Source: Streptosporangium lutulentum (lineage in GTDB: Bacteria; Actinomycetota; Actinomycetes; Streptosporangiales; Streptosporangiaceae). From it: 64,000 bases of DNA. Positions 29,992 through 38,075 of the stretch are shown here, piece by piece. The notes under the pieces were generated by a model. The model was not told where the DNA came from. It did no database searches and saw only the letters and a list, made by a program, of their open reading frames with translations. The stretch's first letter is position 1; each line of letters opens with the position of its first letter. Position numbers and translations under genes: made by a program. The stretch lies in NCBI RefSeq assembly GCF_030811455.1, contig NZ_JAUSQU010000001.1, positions 2,728,001 through 2,792,000 of the forward strand, given 5' to 3'.

Positions 29992-32208
29992 TCACACCAC
30001 CCCCAGTGCACCGGCCATTTGCAGGCCACGATTGATCGTCTGCGATGACGGTTCGGCCTGCGGGTTGATCGTGGTCAAGTTGAACACCACGCCCCCGCCT
30101 CTCCCCGGCCCGGCGCCGCCGGCCACTCCCCCGCCCGGCCCGACCGGCACGGCCAGCTCCGGGGAGAACGCTGTGCTTAGCTGCCCAGCGATGTTCCGGG
30201 CCGTGCGCAGCACCTGCCCGGCCGACCCTTGCATGCCCTGCGCCATGCCGAGCATCGTGAACTGGCCGATCTGAGCGAACACCCGGCTGGGCGAGGAGAT
30301 ACCGAGGGCCTGGCGCACCCAGTCCGGCATGATCTGCGAGAAGAACCCGAGGATGGAGTTCCGGAACCAGTCCCACATGGACACGATGCCGTTCCACAGG
30401 CCGCTGATCACGGCCACGCCGATGTTGCCCATCACCGAGGCGATGTCACCGACTGCGGACACGATCTGTCCCGGCAGGTTCATGAAGAAGCCGACCAGCG
30501 TCCCGCCGATCCACTGGCCGATCCCTCGCACCAGGTCAGGGATGATGCTGTGACCGATCAGCACGTCATACAGCCACCCGAACGCGGCGGCGACCGTCTG
30601 CACCATCGCGTTCACGACCAAGACGATCATCTGCACTGACGGGCCCAGAACGTACGACAGGCCCTGCGCGAGCAGCGTCACCAGGGTGATGACCTGCGGC
30701 AGCACTGTGACCGCGAGCTGCACCAGCGGCGGCAGCAGCGGCATGACCGCATAGAGGATCTGCGTGAACCCTGATGCGAGCTGGACCAGCATCGGAGCGA
30801 GCGAGAGAACAAGCTGCACAGTCGGAGGCAGAAGCGACACCGCGAGCTGCAGCAGCATCGGCAGGATCGGCGTCACGGCGGGCAACAGCGACGTGAACGC
30901 CTGAGCCACCTGAACCAGCGCGGGCGTAAGCATGATCACCGCACGCATGACCTCCGTGCCGACCAGGACCGCGGCCTGCGTCAGCAACGGCAGAATCGGC
31001 GCGATGGCCTGCACGAGCACACCGAGGACCTGAACCAGCGCCCCGCCCACGACGGCCGCAAGCTGCCCGACGAGCGGCAACAGCGGCGACAGGGCAGGTA
31101 GCAGCGCCGTGGCGATCTGCGCAACCAGATTCGCCAGCGGGCCAAGCAGCGGGATCACGGCCAAGAGGAACTGCCCGAACGCGGTCGTGAGCTGCCAGAC
31201 GACCGGCTGGAGCTGCACCAGCACCGGCACCAGAGCGGCGGTGATCGCTGAGACGACCTGCACCAGTACCGGCATCAACGCTGTCGCGAAAATCGCGACG
31301 AGCTGCACCAGCGGCGGCAGCAGCGGGGCCATGGCCGCGACGAGCTGGCCGAGGCTCACGACGAGCACGGCGACGTGCGGCGCGACCTGCGTAAGCGCTT
31401 GGATGAGCGCACCACCGAGGGCCTGCACGATCATCGCCAGGGCACCCATGACCGGCCCCATGAGCTGCGCGCCCACCTGGACGAGCGTGGCGATCAGCGG
31501 GGCGAGGGCCTGGAGGATCGAGCCCACGCCGACGATGAACTGAGCGACCGCACCCGAGTTCGCCGCGACCGCCTGCGCGATCACGCCGAAGAACCCGGCG
31601 AGCTGCGCACCGAAGATGCCCATCACGCCGGCGAGCTGAGACAGGACCGGCACGGCAGCGGCAACGATGTGCTGCAGCGCGGGCAGCGCCGACTGGAGGA
31701 ACTGCACCAGGCCCGTCGTGAGTTGTCCCAGCAGCGGCGCGATCTGGCCGAACATCTGAGTCAGCGCGGGGGCGATCATCTGCGCGAAGATCGAATGCAG
31801 GTTCGCGGCGACCTGCACCAGCGGGGCCTCGAACACACTGGCCGCTCGCTTCAGCTCCATCGTGACGCTGTCGGCCATCGCGGAAAACGCCAGCTTGACG
31901 CCTTCCGCTTGCGCGGCCGCGGCGATACCGATCCCGCCGAGCACGCCGACGACCCCGAGGAAGCTGGCTCCGACGATGACAGCGGAACTGCTTGCGGCTA
32001 CGCCGAGCGCGCCGAGCGCTGTGGCCGCCGACGCCGCGGCGATCCCGACTCCTGCGCTCATCGAGGCGGCTTGGACACCGATCGACCCGAAGATGCCGCC
32101 GAACTGGCCCGCGAACCGCTGCAGGTCGTTCAGGGCCCGGCGGAGCCCGGGGGTGAGGTAGTCCCGCAGGCTGATCGTGGCGACCAGGTCGCCGACGTTG
32201 AGCGCCAC
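29992..32208 (-). CDS. Tape measure protein 2
   Basis: 738 residues, GTG 32208 after AGGAGGTGAG. It starts ALNVGDLVATISLRDYLTPG. The hydrophobic centre has many approximate 20-40-residue repeats of the form 'LVQLA..LLP.L.PLLPPLV' (for example LLPPLVQLVAIFATALMPVL). The end includes ISSPSRVFAQIGQFTMLGMA and NPQAEPSSQTINRGLQMAGA. Start, SPS.VFA block and end all match the adjacent tape measure at 32271, so the genes are tandem paralogues. Tape measures set tail length (about 0.15 nm per residue). Its ribosome binding site lies in the 3' arm of a perfect hairpin. Confidence 0.85.
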   Translation of the reverse strand: MALNVGDLVATISLRDYLTPGLRRALNDLQRFAGQFGGIFGSIGVQAASMSAGVGIAAASAATALGALGVAASSSAVIVGASFLGVVGVLGGIGIAAAAQAEGVKLAFSAMADSVTMELKRAASVFEAPLVQVAANLHSIFAQMIAPALTQMFGQIAPLLGQLTTGLVQFLQSALPALQHIVAAAVPVLSQLAGVMGIFGAQLAGFFGVIAQAVAANSGAVAQFIVGVGSILQALAPLIATLVQVGAQLMGPVMGALAMIVQALGGALIQALTQVAPHVAVLVVSLGQLVAAMAPLLPPLVQLVAIFATALMPVLVQVVSAITAALVPVLVQLQPVVWQLTTAFGQFLLAVIPLLGPLANLVAQIATALLPALSPLLPLVGQLAAVVGGALVQVLGVLVQAIAPILPLLTQAAVLVGTEVMRAVIMLTPALVQVAQAFTSLLPAVTPILPMLLQLAVSLLPPTVQLVLSLAPMLVQLASGFTQILYAVMPLLPPLVQLAVTVLPQVITLVTLLAQGLSYVLGPSVQMIVLVVNAMVQTVAAAFGWLYDVLIGHSIIPDLVRGIGQWIGGTLVGFFMNLPGQIVSAVGDIASVMGNIGVAVISGLWNGIVSMWDWFRNSILGFFSQIMPDWVRQALGISSPSRVFAQIGQFTMLGMAQGMQGSAGQVLRTARNIAGQLSTAFSPELAVPVGPGGGVAGGAGPGRGGGVVFNLTTINPQAEPSSQTINRGLQMAGALGVV

Positions 32209-32210
32209 GT

Positions 32211-32256
32211 CTCACCTCCTGAAAGGTCCGCATGGGCTGGGATTTCAGGAGGTGAG
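32211..32256 (-). promoter_or_regulatory. Hairpin sequestering the ribosome binding site of tape measure 2
   Basis: On the transcript, CTCACCTCCTGAAA and TTTCAGGAGGTGAG are perfect 14-base arms around an 18-base loop. The 3' arm contains the AGGAGGTGAG ribosome binding site, two bases before the GTG start. When paired, initiation should be blocked. Confidence 0.75.
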
Positions 32257-32270
32257 GCGCGAGCCGGGTG

Positions 32271-34187
32271 TCAGGAGACGAGGCCGGCCGCCGCGGCGTA
32301 CTGCAAGCCCCTATTCACGGTCTTGGAGGTGGGCTCGGCCTGCGGGTAGTTGTTCGTGACGTGCACCGTCACCTGGGATGCTCGGGCTGCGGCGTTCTGC
32401 CCGCTGAACCCTCCGCCGCCCTCGATGGCCACCACGGACCCGCCGTTGCCCGTGCTGCCCTCGATGGTGTTCTTCGGCTTCGGCAGCGGAACATCGAACT
32501 TGGTCGCGGTCCCCACGATGCGGCCCAGCCCGTCGCGGGCCACCGACTGCACCTTGTCGACCATGATCTTGGCGGCGCTCATCGCGATTTTCTCGTTGTC
32601 CTTGATGCCCTTGGCCAGGCCGAGCACGGAGAACATGCCGAACTCAGCGAAGACCGTGGACGGCGAATTGATGCCGAGCAGGCCCTTGATCCAGCCGAGG
32701 AACCCGTTGATCAGGTTGCCGACCGAGGAGGTGAATTTGTTCCAGGTGTTCTGGAATCCCTGGATGATGCCGTTGACCATGTCCGAGCCCAGGGTCTGCA
32801 GCTTCTTGAACGCCTCGGTGACGGTCTTGCCGAAGACGCCGACCGCGTTCTTGATCAAGTCGAAAGCGCCTCGGAAGTCCCCTTGGAAAAGCTTGATGAC
32901 CGCCTGCACGGCGCTCAGGACCAGGGGAATCACGGCGGTCGCGAGCTGCATCAGGGGTGGCAGGAACGGCGTGACGGCAGCGACCAGCTTCACGAAGACC
33001 CCAGCGAGCAACGTCAGAACCGGGGTCAGCGCCTTGATGATCGTCACGATCGGCGGTAGAAGCCCGACCAGGAGCTGCGACAGCGGCGGCAAGATCGGCA
33101 GCAAAGCCGTGATGACCTGCCCGAACGCGGACGCGACCTGAGCCAGCACCGGCTGCAGCGCCACCAGAACGGGCTGCAGCGCCGCCGTCAAGGACTGCGC
33201 GATCTGGACCAGCACCGGCATGAGCGACGTCGCCAGGGTGGCCGCGAGCTGCAGGAACGGCGGCAGGAGCGGGATCACGGCGGTGAGGATCGCCCCGAAA
33301 GCCGTCACGATCTGAGCGATGACCGGCCCGAGCTGGATCAGAACTGGCGCAAGCGATGTTGATAGCGCGTTACCAACCCCGGCCAGCGCAGCGAAAAGCG
33401 GCCCGGCGACCTGCCCGGCCACCTGGACCAGGGCGGCGAGCACCGGACCTATCGACTGCAGAACCCCGCCGATCCCGGTTACCAGGGTCGCCAGAAGACC
33501 GCTGTTCTGGCTCAACGCCTGCGTGATCGGCTCCATGAACCCAGCGATTTGCCCACCGAAGGTACCGAGGCTCCCGGCGAGCTGGCTGAGCATCGGAGCG
33601 ACCGCCGCCACGAGTCCGGAGACTGCCGGCAGCATCGGCTGCAGGAAGTCGCCCAGCCCGGAGGTGAAGTCACCGATCAGCGGAGCCAGATCGGTGAACA
33701 TGCCCTGCAAGGCAGGCGCGATCTCGCTGGAGAACATCGTCTTCAGCGACCCGGCCGCCTGGATCAGCGGCGCCTGGAACACCGTCGCGGCGTCCGCCAT
33801 GTCCGCCTGAACCGAGGTCTTGAGATCACCGAAAGCGGCCTTCACCGCTGGTGCGGCCATCGCCGCGTTGATGCCGAGCTTCGCGATCCCGAGCGCGGCG
33901 CCAGCAAAAGCGAAAGCGACAGCGCCGCCGACCGCGACTCCGGCCGCTCCCACCCCGGCCAGCAGCGCGCCGCTCTTGGCCCCGGCCGAGGCGATGGCCT
34001 TGCCCGTTGACGCCGCCCCCGACACGACGGCCGACGACATGCGTCCGGCCGCCATCCCGGCGGCGATCAGGGCGGCGTGGATCCCCGTCGCGTTGACCTT
34101 GATTCCAGCGGTGGCCCTGCTGAACGGCCCTGTCATCTGGTCTCGGAATGACAAGGTGGCGTACAGGTCACCAATGTTGATCGCCAT
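32271..34187 (-). CDS. Tape measure protein 1
   Basis: 638 residues, ATG 34187. It starts AINIGDLYATLSFRDQMTGP, followed by an Ala/Gly-rich membrane-like stretch (SGALLAGVGAAGVAVGGAVA) and hydrophobic repeats (PVLVQIAQSLTAALQPVLVA; LLPILPPLSQLLVGLLPPIV). It ends with NSPSTVFAEFGMFSVLGLAK and YPQAEPTSKTVNRGLQYAAA. The gene follows the tail assembly chaperones in the usual siphovirus order. It is 100 residues shorter than its paralogue, so the two would specify tails differing by roughly 15 nm if used alone. Confidence 0.85.
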   Translation of the reverse strand: MAINIGDLYATLSFRDQMTGPFSRATAGIKVNATGIHAALIAAGMAAGRMSSAVVSGAASTGKAIASAGAKSGALLAGVGAAGVAVGGAVAFAFAGAALGIAKLGINAAMAAPAVKAAFGDLKTSVQADMADAATVFQAPLIQAAGSLKTMFSSEIAPALQGMFTDLAPLIGDFTSGLGDFLQPMLPAVSGLVAAVAPMLSQLAGSLGTFGGQIAGFMEPITQALSQNSGLLATLVTGIGGVLQSIGPVLAALVQVAGQVAGPLFAALAGVGNALSTSLAPVLIQLGPVIAQIVTAFGAILTAVIPLLPPFLQLAATLATSLMPVLVQIAQSLTAALQPVLVALQPVLAQVASAFGQVITALLPILPPLSQLLVGLLPPIVTIIKALTPVLTLLAGVFVKLVAAVTPFLPPLMQLATAVIPLVLSAVQAVIKLFQGDFRGAFDLIKNAVGVFGKTVTEAFKKLQTLGSDMVNGIIQGFQNTWNKFTSSVGNLINGFLGWIKGLLGINSPSTVFAEFGMFSVLGLAKGIKDNEKIAMSAAKIMVDKVQSVARDGLGRIVGTATKFDVPLPKPKNTIEGSTGNGGSVVAIEGGGGFSGQNAAARASQVTVHVTNNYPQAEPTSKTVNRGLQYAAAAGLVS

Positions 34188-34213
34188 GCCCGCCTCCTGG
34201 TCGTCAGTGCTGG

Positions 34214-34570
34214 TCAGTCGGAGGAGGGGATGCCGCGTCTGCGGCTGGTTGCCTTACTGGGAGGCGGGGCGAGCTGACGAGACAGCCGGGTGTCTTCCGC
34301 CAGCAGCCCGAGGATCCGAACCCGTAGCCACCGCCAGGACCGACCCGTCAGCACGCCGGGCGCGTCGAGGTCGATCCCGTAGTGGCTGTGCAGGTCCGCC
34401 TCGATCAGGTCCCAGTGGGTCAGGACGCCTTCCCACGTGAGGCCTTTTGGCGCGGGTTCGTACCACTCGTAGAGCCCCGTGACTTCGTCGTACTCGCCGC
34501 CGCCGATGAGGTCGCCGGGTCCGGGGCCTGTGCTTCCGGGCTGCCACCGGACTCCCAATACCGCGTCGCG
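34214..34570 (-). CDS. Tail assembly chaperone GT extension (probable -1 frameshift)
   Basis: Open reading frame in the -1 register relative to the chaperone at 34420-34884, without a convincing start of its own. PGDLIGGGEYDEVTGLYEWY then HWDLIEADLHSHYGIDLDAP is a sequence of the kind found in GT-type extensions of actinophages. Joining would occur somewhere upstream of the 34420 stop, in the overlap 34420-34570. No canonical XXXYYYZ site is obvious; GGCCCCG near 34537 is a weak candidate. The right end given here is approximate. Confidence 0.55.
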   Translation of the reverse strand, partial: RDAVLGVRWQPGSTGPGPGDLIGGGEYDEVTGLYEWYEPAPKGLTWEGVLTHWDLIEADLHSHYGIDLDAPGVLTGRSWRWLRVRILGLLAEDTRLSRQLAPPPSKATSRRRGIPSSD

Positions 34571-34884
34571 GTGTCGAGGTCGGCAGCGATCCACAGAAAC
34601 GCCGTCACACCGGCGAGCTTGATCACCGGCCAGGAGACCTTGTCTGCGAGCAGCTCCCCATGGACGGGGCCGAGGCACCGCTGGTAGAGGTCGAGCTCCT
34701 CGCCGTCGTCCAGGTCGGCGAGGTCAGCCTGCTTGCCGTTCGCGGCGGCGACACCGGCCTGCATGAGCCTCTGGCAGAGCAGGCCGGTCTCCGCGGACGG
34801 CGCCGGGATGGTGTACTCCTTGCCGCCGATCGGCAGGGTGAGCGTGGTGTCGAGAAACGCGTCGAGGGCCTTGAGCTTCGCCAT
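34420..34884 (-). CDS. Tail assembly chaperone G
   Basis: 154 residues between the major tail protein and tape measure genes. KLKALDAFLDTTLTLPIGGK then a helical core (EELDLYQRCLGPVHGELLAD) and a Ser/Thr-rich end. Chaperones at this position coat the tape measure before tube polymerisation, and the pair is normally produced as G and G-T by frameshifting; the second frame is present downstream. Confidence 0.7.
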   Translation of the reverse strand: MAKLKALDAFLDTTLTLPIGGKEYTIPAPSAETGLLCQRLMQAGVAAANGKQADLADLDDGEELDLYQRCLGPVHGELLADKVSWPVIKLAGVTAFLWIAADLDTATRYWESGGSPEAQAPDPATSSAAASTTKSRGSTSGTNPRQKASRGKAS

Positions 34885-34887
34885 GGG

Positions 34888-35358
34888 CTACGCCGCCGCC
34901 GGGTTCGTGATCTTGACGGGCTTGCCCTGGCCGAGGAGCTCACACTCGAACGGCTCCAGGTCGGTGGTCTCGCCACCCGCGCCCTTGTAGTCCACGGCGG
35001 CGCGACCCTCGTAGGCGTCCGGCGAACCGTCACGGCGGTACCAACGGCACTGGATGTCCGCGCCGGGGCCGACCTCGTGGCCGGCTTCCCGCAGGAACTC
35101 CTGACCGGTGTCCGGCACGAAGGTCACCGCGTCGGCGTCCCGCTTGCGGTTGCCGTTGAGCGTCAGCGTCCACCCGCGCTGGGTGACGACCTGGGAGGCC
35201 CAGCCGTCGCCGTCGAAATCGCTGTCGTCCTCGGTCTCGGTGTTGATCTCCTCGCTGAACTCGGTGAGACCCTTGACGGGGGTCCAGACCGGCGTGGCCG
35301 CCGTGCCGGTGTTGACCTCGACAATCCAGTCCTTGGCGAGGAGGCTGCGCAGCGTCAT
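34888..35358 (-). CDS. Major tail (tube) protein
   Basis: 156 residues from ATG 35358, five bases after GAAGGAG. SLLAKDWIVEVNTGTAATPV opens the protein, followed by a beta-rich core (GWASQVVTQRGWTLTLNGNR; ADIQCRWYRRDGSPDAYEGR) and a Gly-rich loop before FECELLGQGKPVKI. Size, fold pattern and place just before the chaperone genes fit the siphovirus tube subunit. A terminator upstream gives it its own transcription segment. Confidence 0.75.
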   Translation of the reverse strand: MTLRSLLAKDWIVEVNTGTAATPVWTPVKGLTEFSEEINTETEDDSDFDGDGWASQVVTQRGWTLTLNGNRKRDADAVTFVPDTGQEFLREAGHEVGPGADIQCRWYRRDGSPDAYEGRAAVDYKGAGGETTDLEPFECELLGQGKPVKITNPAAA

Positions 35359-35386
35359 GTCTTCTCCTTCTGAGCGCATGCGAAAA

Positions 35387-35410
35387 GCCGCCAGCAGATT
35401 CGCTAGCGGC
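35387..35410 (-). terminator. Rho-independent terminator, contains bipartite motif 35390-35407
   Basis: On the transcribed strand GCCGCTAGC pairs with GCTGGCGGC, followed by TTTT. It lies between the tail terminator-like gene (ends 35427) and the tube gene. The GCCAGC-N6-GCTAGC motif is built into the stem. Confidence 0.75.
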
Positions 35411-35426
35411 AGTGGTTCAGAAACAG

Positions 35427-35888
35427 TTAGGGCCGGTGCGGGGACGGCCGGACGCACCGCAGTTCGTAGCTGTCGGCCCTCTCCACCCGGCCCGACCCGT
35501 CCCGTGTGTGCGGGGTGATGATTCGCCGCTCGGCGAGCAGCACGAACACCCCTGTCGACAGCCGGTACTCGGACAGGCCGTGCACGGCGTTGAACACGGC
35601 GTCCGCGAGGTCGTCGGCCACACGAGGATCCGAGCCGCCGCCTCGCACACGGAACTGCACCAGCACTGAGCTGTCGGTTTGCTCGATGTCGTCACCGGCT
35701 TGGCCGAGGCCGTACGCCGCGATCGCGATGGCCAGGTCCGGTGCGGTCGGCAACCCGCCGAGCGTGATGGCGGTCTGCTCGGGCGTGTAGATCCCCTCGG
35801 GGTTCCAGTCGCCGGCGCCCTCGTCCTCCAGGAGCTGCCCCAGGCCCGAGAGCAGCAGCCGCGTCCATCCCTGCGGTGGTGGCGTCAC
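35427..35888 (-). CDS. Tail terminator / neck protein
   Basis: 153 residues; start overlaps the previous stop. DWNPEGIYTPEQTAITLGGL and RVADDLADAVFNAVHGLSEY fit small phage proteins that cap the tail tube or close the head-tail joint. Position (last neck gene before the tube gene) supports tail terminator. No sequence signature is decisive. Confidence 0.6.
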   Translation of the reverse strand: MTPPPQGWTRLLLSGLGQLLEDEGAGDWNPEGIYTPEQTAITLGGLPTAPDLAIAIAAYGLGQAGDDIEQTDSSVLVQFRVRGGGSDPRVADDLADAVFNAVHGLSEYRLSTGVFVLLAERRIITPHTRDGSGRVERADSYELRCVRPSPHRP

Positions 35889-36244
35889 CGGAACAGCTCC
35901 TTGAGTTGCTGCGCCAGGAGCGCCTGCACGGCGGAGGCTTCCTCTTCCAGGGCCGTCTCCAGGTACTTCGCCTGGCGGCCGGGCGCGTGCTTCCAGTCGA
36001 GGTTTTCGTGCTGAGCCACCGCGTATGGCTGGTCGTAGCTGATCGAGGCCCGCATCTCCGAGCGGTCCACGGACGTGGCGCCCGAGTTCTGCAGGTGACC
36101 CTCTTGGATCGGCACCCGCGTGTTCGCCACCCCCAGGACGTGCTCGGCGGCGTCCCTAAGCGCCCGCTCGGCCGCGGTCTTGGTCTTCTGGTCGAACACG
36201 GCCGGGCTGACGTGAAGGTCCAGCTTGATATCGATGTCTTTCAC
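35885..36244 (-). CDS. Tail completion / HK97 gp10-like neck protein
   Basis: 119 residues. KTAAERALRDAAEHVLGVAN, then RVPIQEGHLQNSGATSVDRS and YAVAQHENLDWKHAPGRQAK. The 'tPv.tG.Lr.S' region with a 'YA..qE' motif and the 'KyLe.Al' helix is the HK97-gp10-like pattern. It would join head and tail. It overlaps both neighbours. Confidence 0.7.
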   Translation of the reverse strand: MKDIDIKLDLHVSPAVFDQKTKTAAERALRDAAEHVLGVANTRVPIQEGHLQNSGATSVDRSEMRASISYDQPYAVAQHENLDWKHAPGRQAKYLETALEEEASAVQALLAQQLKELFR

Positions 36245-36555
36245 TTCAGCGCCACCTCCACGTGATCAGGTGTGGGCAGGCCGCCGCCGTCGCGGATCAG
36301 CGATGTGATGGCCGTGGTCGATCGGCCGTTGACCGTGACTCGGCTACCGGGCGGGCACACGACGCCGGGCTTGAAATACAGCGTCGTGTCCGAGACGATC
36401 TCCAGGCCGGTGGCGTCCCTGACAAGCTGGCGCTTGTCGTCGGCGAGGCACGGCTCCGTCACCGGGGGGCCGAAGACCGGCCCGTACGCGCCTTCGCCCA
36501 TCAGCGGCTCGATCACCGCCTCGTGCCGGAACATGAAATCCGGGATGGCGGTCAC
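36241..36555 (-). CDS. Head-tail stopper-like protein
   Basis: 104 residues, beta-rich (HEAVIEPLMGEGAYGPVFGP; TGLEIVSDTTLYFKPGVVCP; GSRVTVNGRSTTAITSLIRD). It has the typical size, fold pattern and position of SPP1 gp16-like head-closure proteins, which plug the portal after packaging. Confidence 0.6.
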   Translation of the reverse strand: MTAIPDFMFRHEAVIEPLMGEGAYGPVFGPPVTEPCLADDKRQLVRDATGLEIVSDTTLYFKPGVVCPPGSRVTVNGRSTTAITSLIRDGGGLPTPDHVEVALK

Positions 36556-36932
36556 CAGGTCATCACCGCGATCAGGAACCCGGCCCGTAGAAGGATCGAC
36601 ACCGCGTCCTGCGCGTAGCGAGGCGCGGAGCCGTCCTTGCTCTCCACCCTGGAAAGGCGAACGGACCCCATCGACACGTCCTTGAAAGCCGACGCTGTGC
36701 CGTGCTCATCTCCCACGGCGAGCGTCCACGCGGCCTGAGCGCATGTCGCGCGGGCCATCGCGTCCCGCTCCTCCGCGTCCAGGGCAAGCCCCTGCGCGTC
36801 GGTTTCGTAGATGGCGTTGGCCAGCATCTCGTCAATACGTTCCGACGCCCGCGCGAGCCGCCGCTCGATGTCGGCCGGACCGGACTTGCCGGTGTAGTCG
36901 AGATAGTCCTCTGCCGTGGCGTAGGTCGGCAT
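36552..36932 (-). CDS. Head-tail connector (gp6/gp15-like adaptor)
   Basis: 126 residues. YATAEDYLDYTGKSGPADIE opens it, then helices ARASERIDEMLANAIYET and ARATCAQAAWTLAVGDEH. The 'ya..edl..y.g.....d...l..As..id' pattern is that of phage head-tail adaptors that extend the portal ring. Confidence 0.7.
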   Translation of the reverse strand: MPTYATAEDYLDYTGKSGPADIERRLARASERIDEMLANAIYETDAQGLALDAEERDAMARATCAQAAWTLAVGDEHGTASAFKDVSMGSVRLSRVESKDGSAPRYAQDAVSILLRAGFLIAVMTW

Positions 36933-36935
36933 GGG

Positions 36936-37286
36936 CTACCCCGCAGGCAATTCAAGGACCTCGACCGACAGGCCGGCCGGGTCCGAGTAGTCCAGGTAGA
37001 CCTTGCCGTTGGCCTGGTTGTAGATCGCGGGCAGCGGCGGGATCAGCAGGTCCCCGGTGGTCGCCTCCACCGTGTAGGGGCGGTCCGGGATGGGCTGCCC
37101 CTCGACCTCGCCGGGGATCTGCACCGTGACCGTCCGCGCAGCGCCGTTGCTGTTCTTCACGCGAACCATGCGGCGGCCGTTGTTCACGAACATGTGGCCG
37201 TCCACGGTGGCAAGCGTGGGCAGCGCGCCCGCCAGGTCGTGGCCAGCGCGGGTCATCGGCGTGACCGGCAGATCAGCTCTAGCCAT
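36936..37286 (-). CDS. Small structural protein of the head region
   Basis: 116 residues, beta-rich (GHMFVNNGRRMVRVKNSNGA; VTVQIPGEVEGQPIPDRPYT). The DGHMFVNNGRRMVRVKN pattern resembles small head-decoration-like proteins of actinophages placed after the capsid gene. The overlap with the upstream gene by eight bases indicates coupling. Function not established. Confidence 0.55.
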   Translation of the reverse strand: MARADLPVTPMTRAGHDLAGALPTLATVDGHMFVNNGRRMVRVKNSNGAARTVTVQIPGEVEGQPIPDRPYTVEATTGDLLIPPLPAIYNQANGKVYLDYSDPAGLSVEVLELPAG

Positions 37287-37608
37287 CGTTGTCCTCCTCC
37301 TGGCCGAACTCCTTCACCAGCGACGCCTTGCTGAGCGCCTTGGCGTCCTTCTCAGCCATGCCGCAGTGGACCGCGTAGGCGACCCACTCGGCTTTGGGCT
37401 CGGTGTCGAGAGGCCGCGTGGATCGCGACGGCACCATGGGGATGGTGACGGTGCTCGGCGCGGGCACCGGTTCCGGGTCGGGGTCCGGGGCTTCCTCGGG
37501 GGCGTCGATCAGCAGCCAGTTCGACAGGTGATCGAGTCGGACTGACCGCTTCGGGGTCTCCCAGCAGTCACCCGTGTTGCTGTTGCGGTAGACGTACATG
37601 CGAGCCAC
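37279..37608 (-). CDS. Small head-region protein, C-terminal helical motif
   Basis: 109 residues. YVYRNSNTGDCWETPKRSVR, an acidic/Pro linker (APEEAPDPDPEPVPAP) and a helical end (EWVAYAVHCGMAEKDAKALS, then KASLVKEFG), the last resembling a LEM/SAP-like helix pair often seen in head-region proteins of siphoviruses. No assigned function. Confidence 0.55.
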   Translation of the reverse strand: MARMYVYRNSNTGDCWETPKRSVRLDHLSNWLLIDAPEEAPDPDPEPVPAPSTVTIPMVPSRSTRPLDTEPKAEWVAYAVHCGMAEKDAKALSKASLVKEFGQEEDNDG

Positions 37609-37986
37609 CTACGGATTCACTCGGAGATCGACCTGCACGATCACCTCTGCCGGGCTGCCGGCGGGGTCCGCGACGGTGACGGACAGGGTGTCGCCTGCTG
37701 CGAACGCCGCGTTCTGCAGCGCTGTCCAGCCCGTCCACCCATCGGTCGCGGTGGCGAGGTTCTCGGCGAGCAGGTCGCCCCCGTTGCGCTGGGCGTTGAC
37801 GGTGCCGCCCGTCCCGCCAGCGCGGTAGGCGCGCACGGCGATGGCCGTGCAGCCGCTCGGAATCCTGGTCACCATGTAGGTGCCGGACTTGCCCTCGGGA
37901 ACGCGGTATTCCTTGGTGAACGTGCGAACGGCGGACAGGTCGATCTCGCCAGCGTGTCCATCCACTGTGTAGACCTGGTAACCCAT
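37609..37986 (-). CDS. Beta-rich structural protein downstream of the coat gene
   Basis: 125 residues. YQVYTVDGHAGEIDLSAVRT, then IPSGCTAIAVRAYRAGGTGG and LQNAAFAAGDTLSVTVADPA suggest an Ig-like or jelly-roll decoration protein. It is separated from the coat gene by a strong hairpin. Capsid decoration is inferred. Confidence 0.5.
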   Translation of the reverse strand: MGYQVYTVDGHAGEIDLSAVRTFTKEYRVPEGKSGTYMVTRIPSGCTAIAVRAYRAGGTGGTVNAQRNGGDLLAENLATATDGWTGWTALQNAAFAAGDTLSVTVADPAGSPAEVIVQVDLRVNP

Positions 37987-38018
37987 CAGTGCTCCCTCCG
38001 TGAGGCTTGGAGATGGGA

Positions 38019-38043
38019 GGCCCGCCCCGGGGGTGGGCGGGCC
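38019..38043 (-). terminator. Hairpin after the coat protein gene
   Basis: GGCCCGCCC and GGGCGGGCC with a seven-base loop. No T-run; could be a terminator or an mRNA-stabilising processing site for the abundant coat message. Confidence 0.6.
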
Positions 38044-38049
38044 GGAGAC

Positions 38050-38067
38050 GCTATCTGAAGCGCTAGC
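38050..38067. repeat. Bipartite motif GCTATC-N6-GCTAGC after the coat gene
   Basis: Spacer TGAAGC. It lies nine bases downstream of the coat protein stop on the transcribed strand. Confidence 0.55.
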
Positions 38068-38075
38068 GTGATGGA

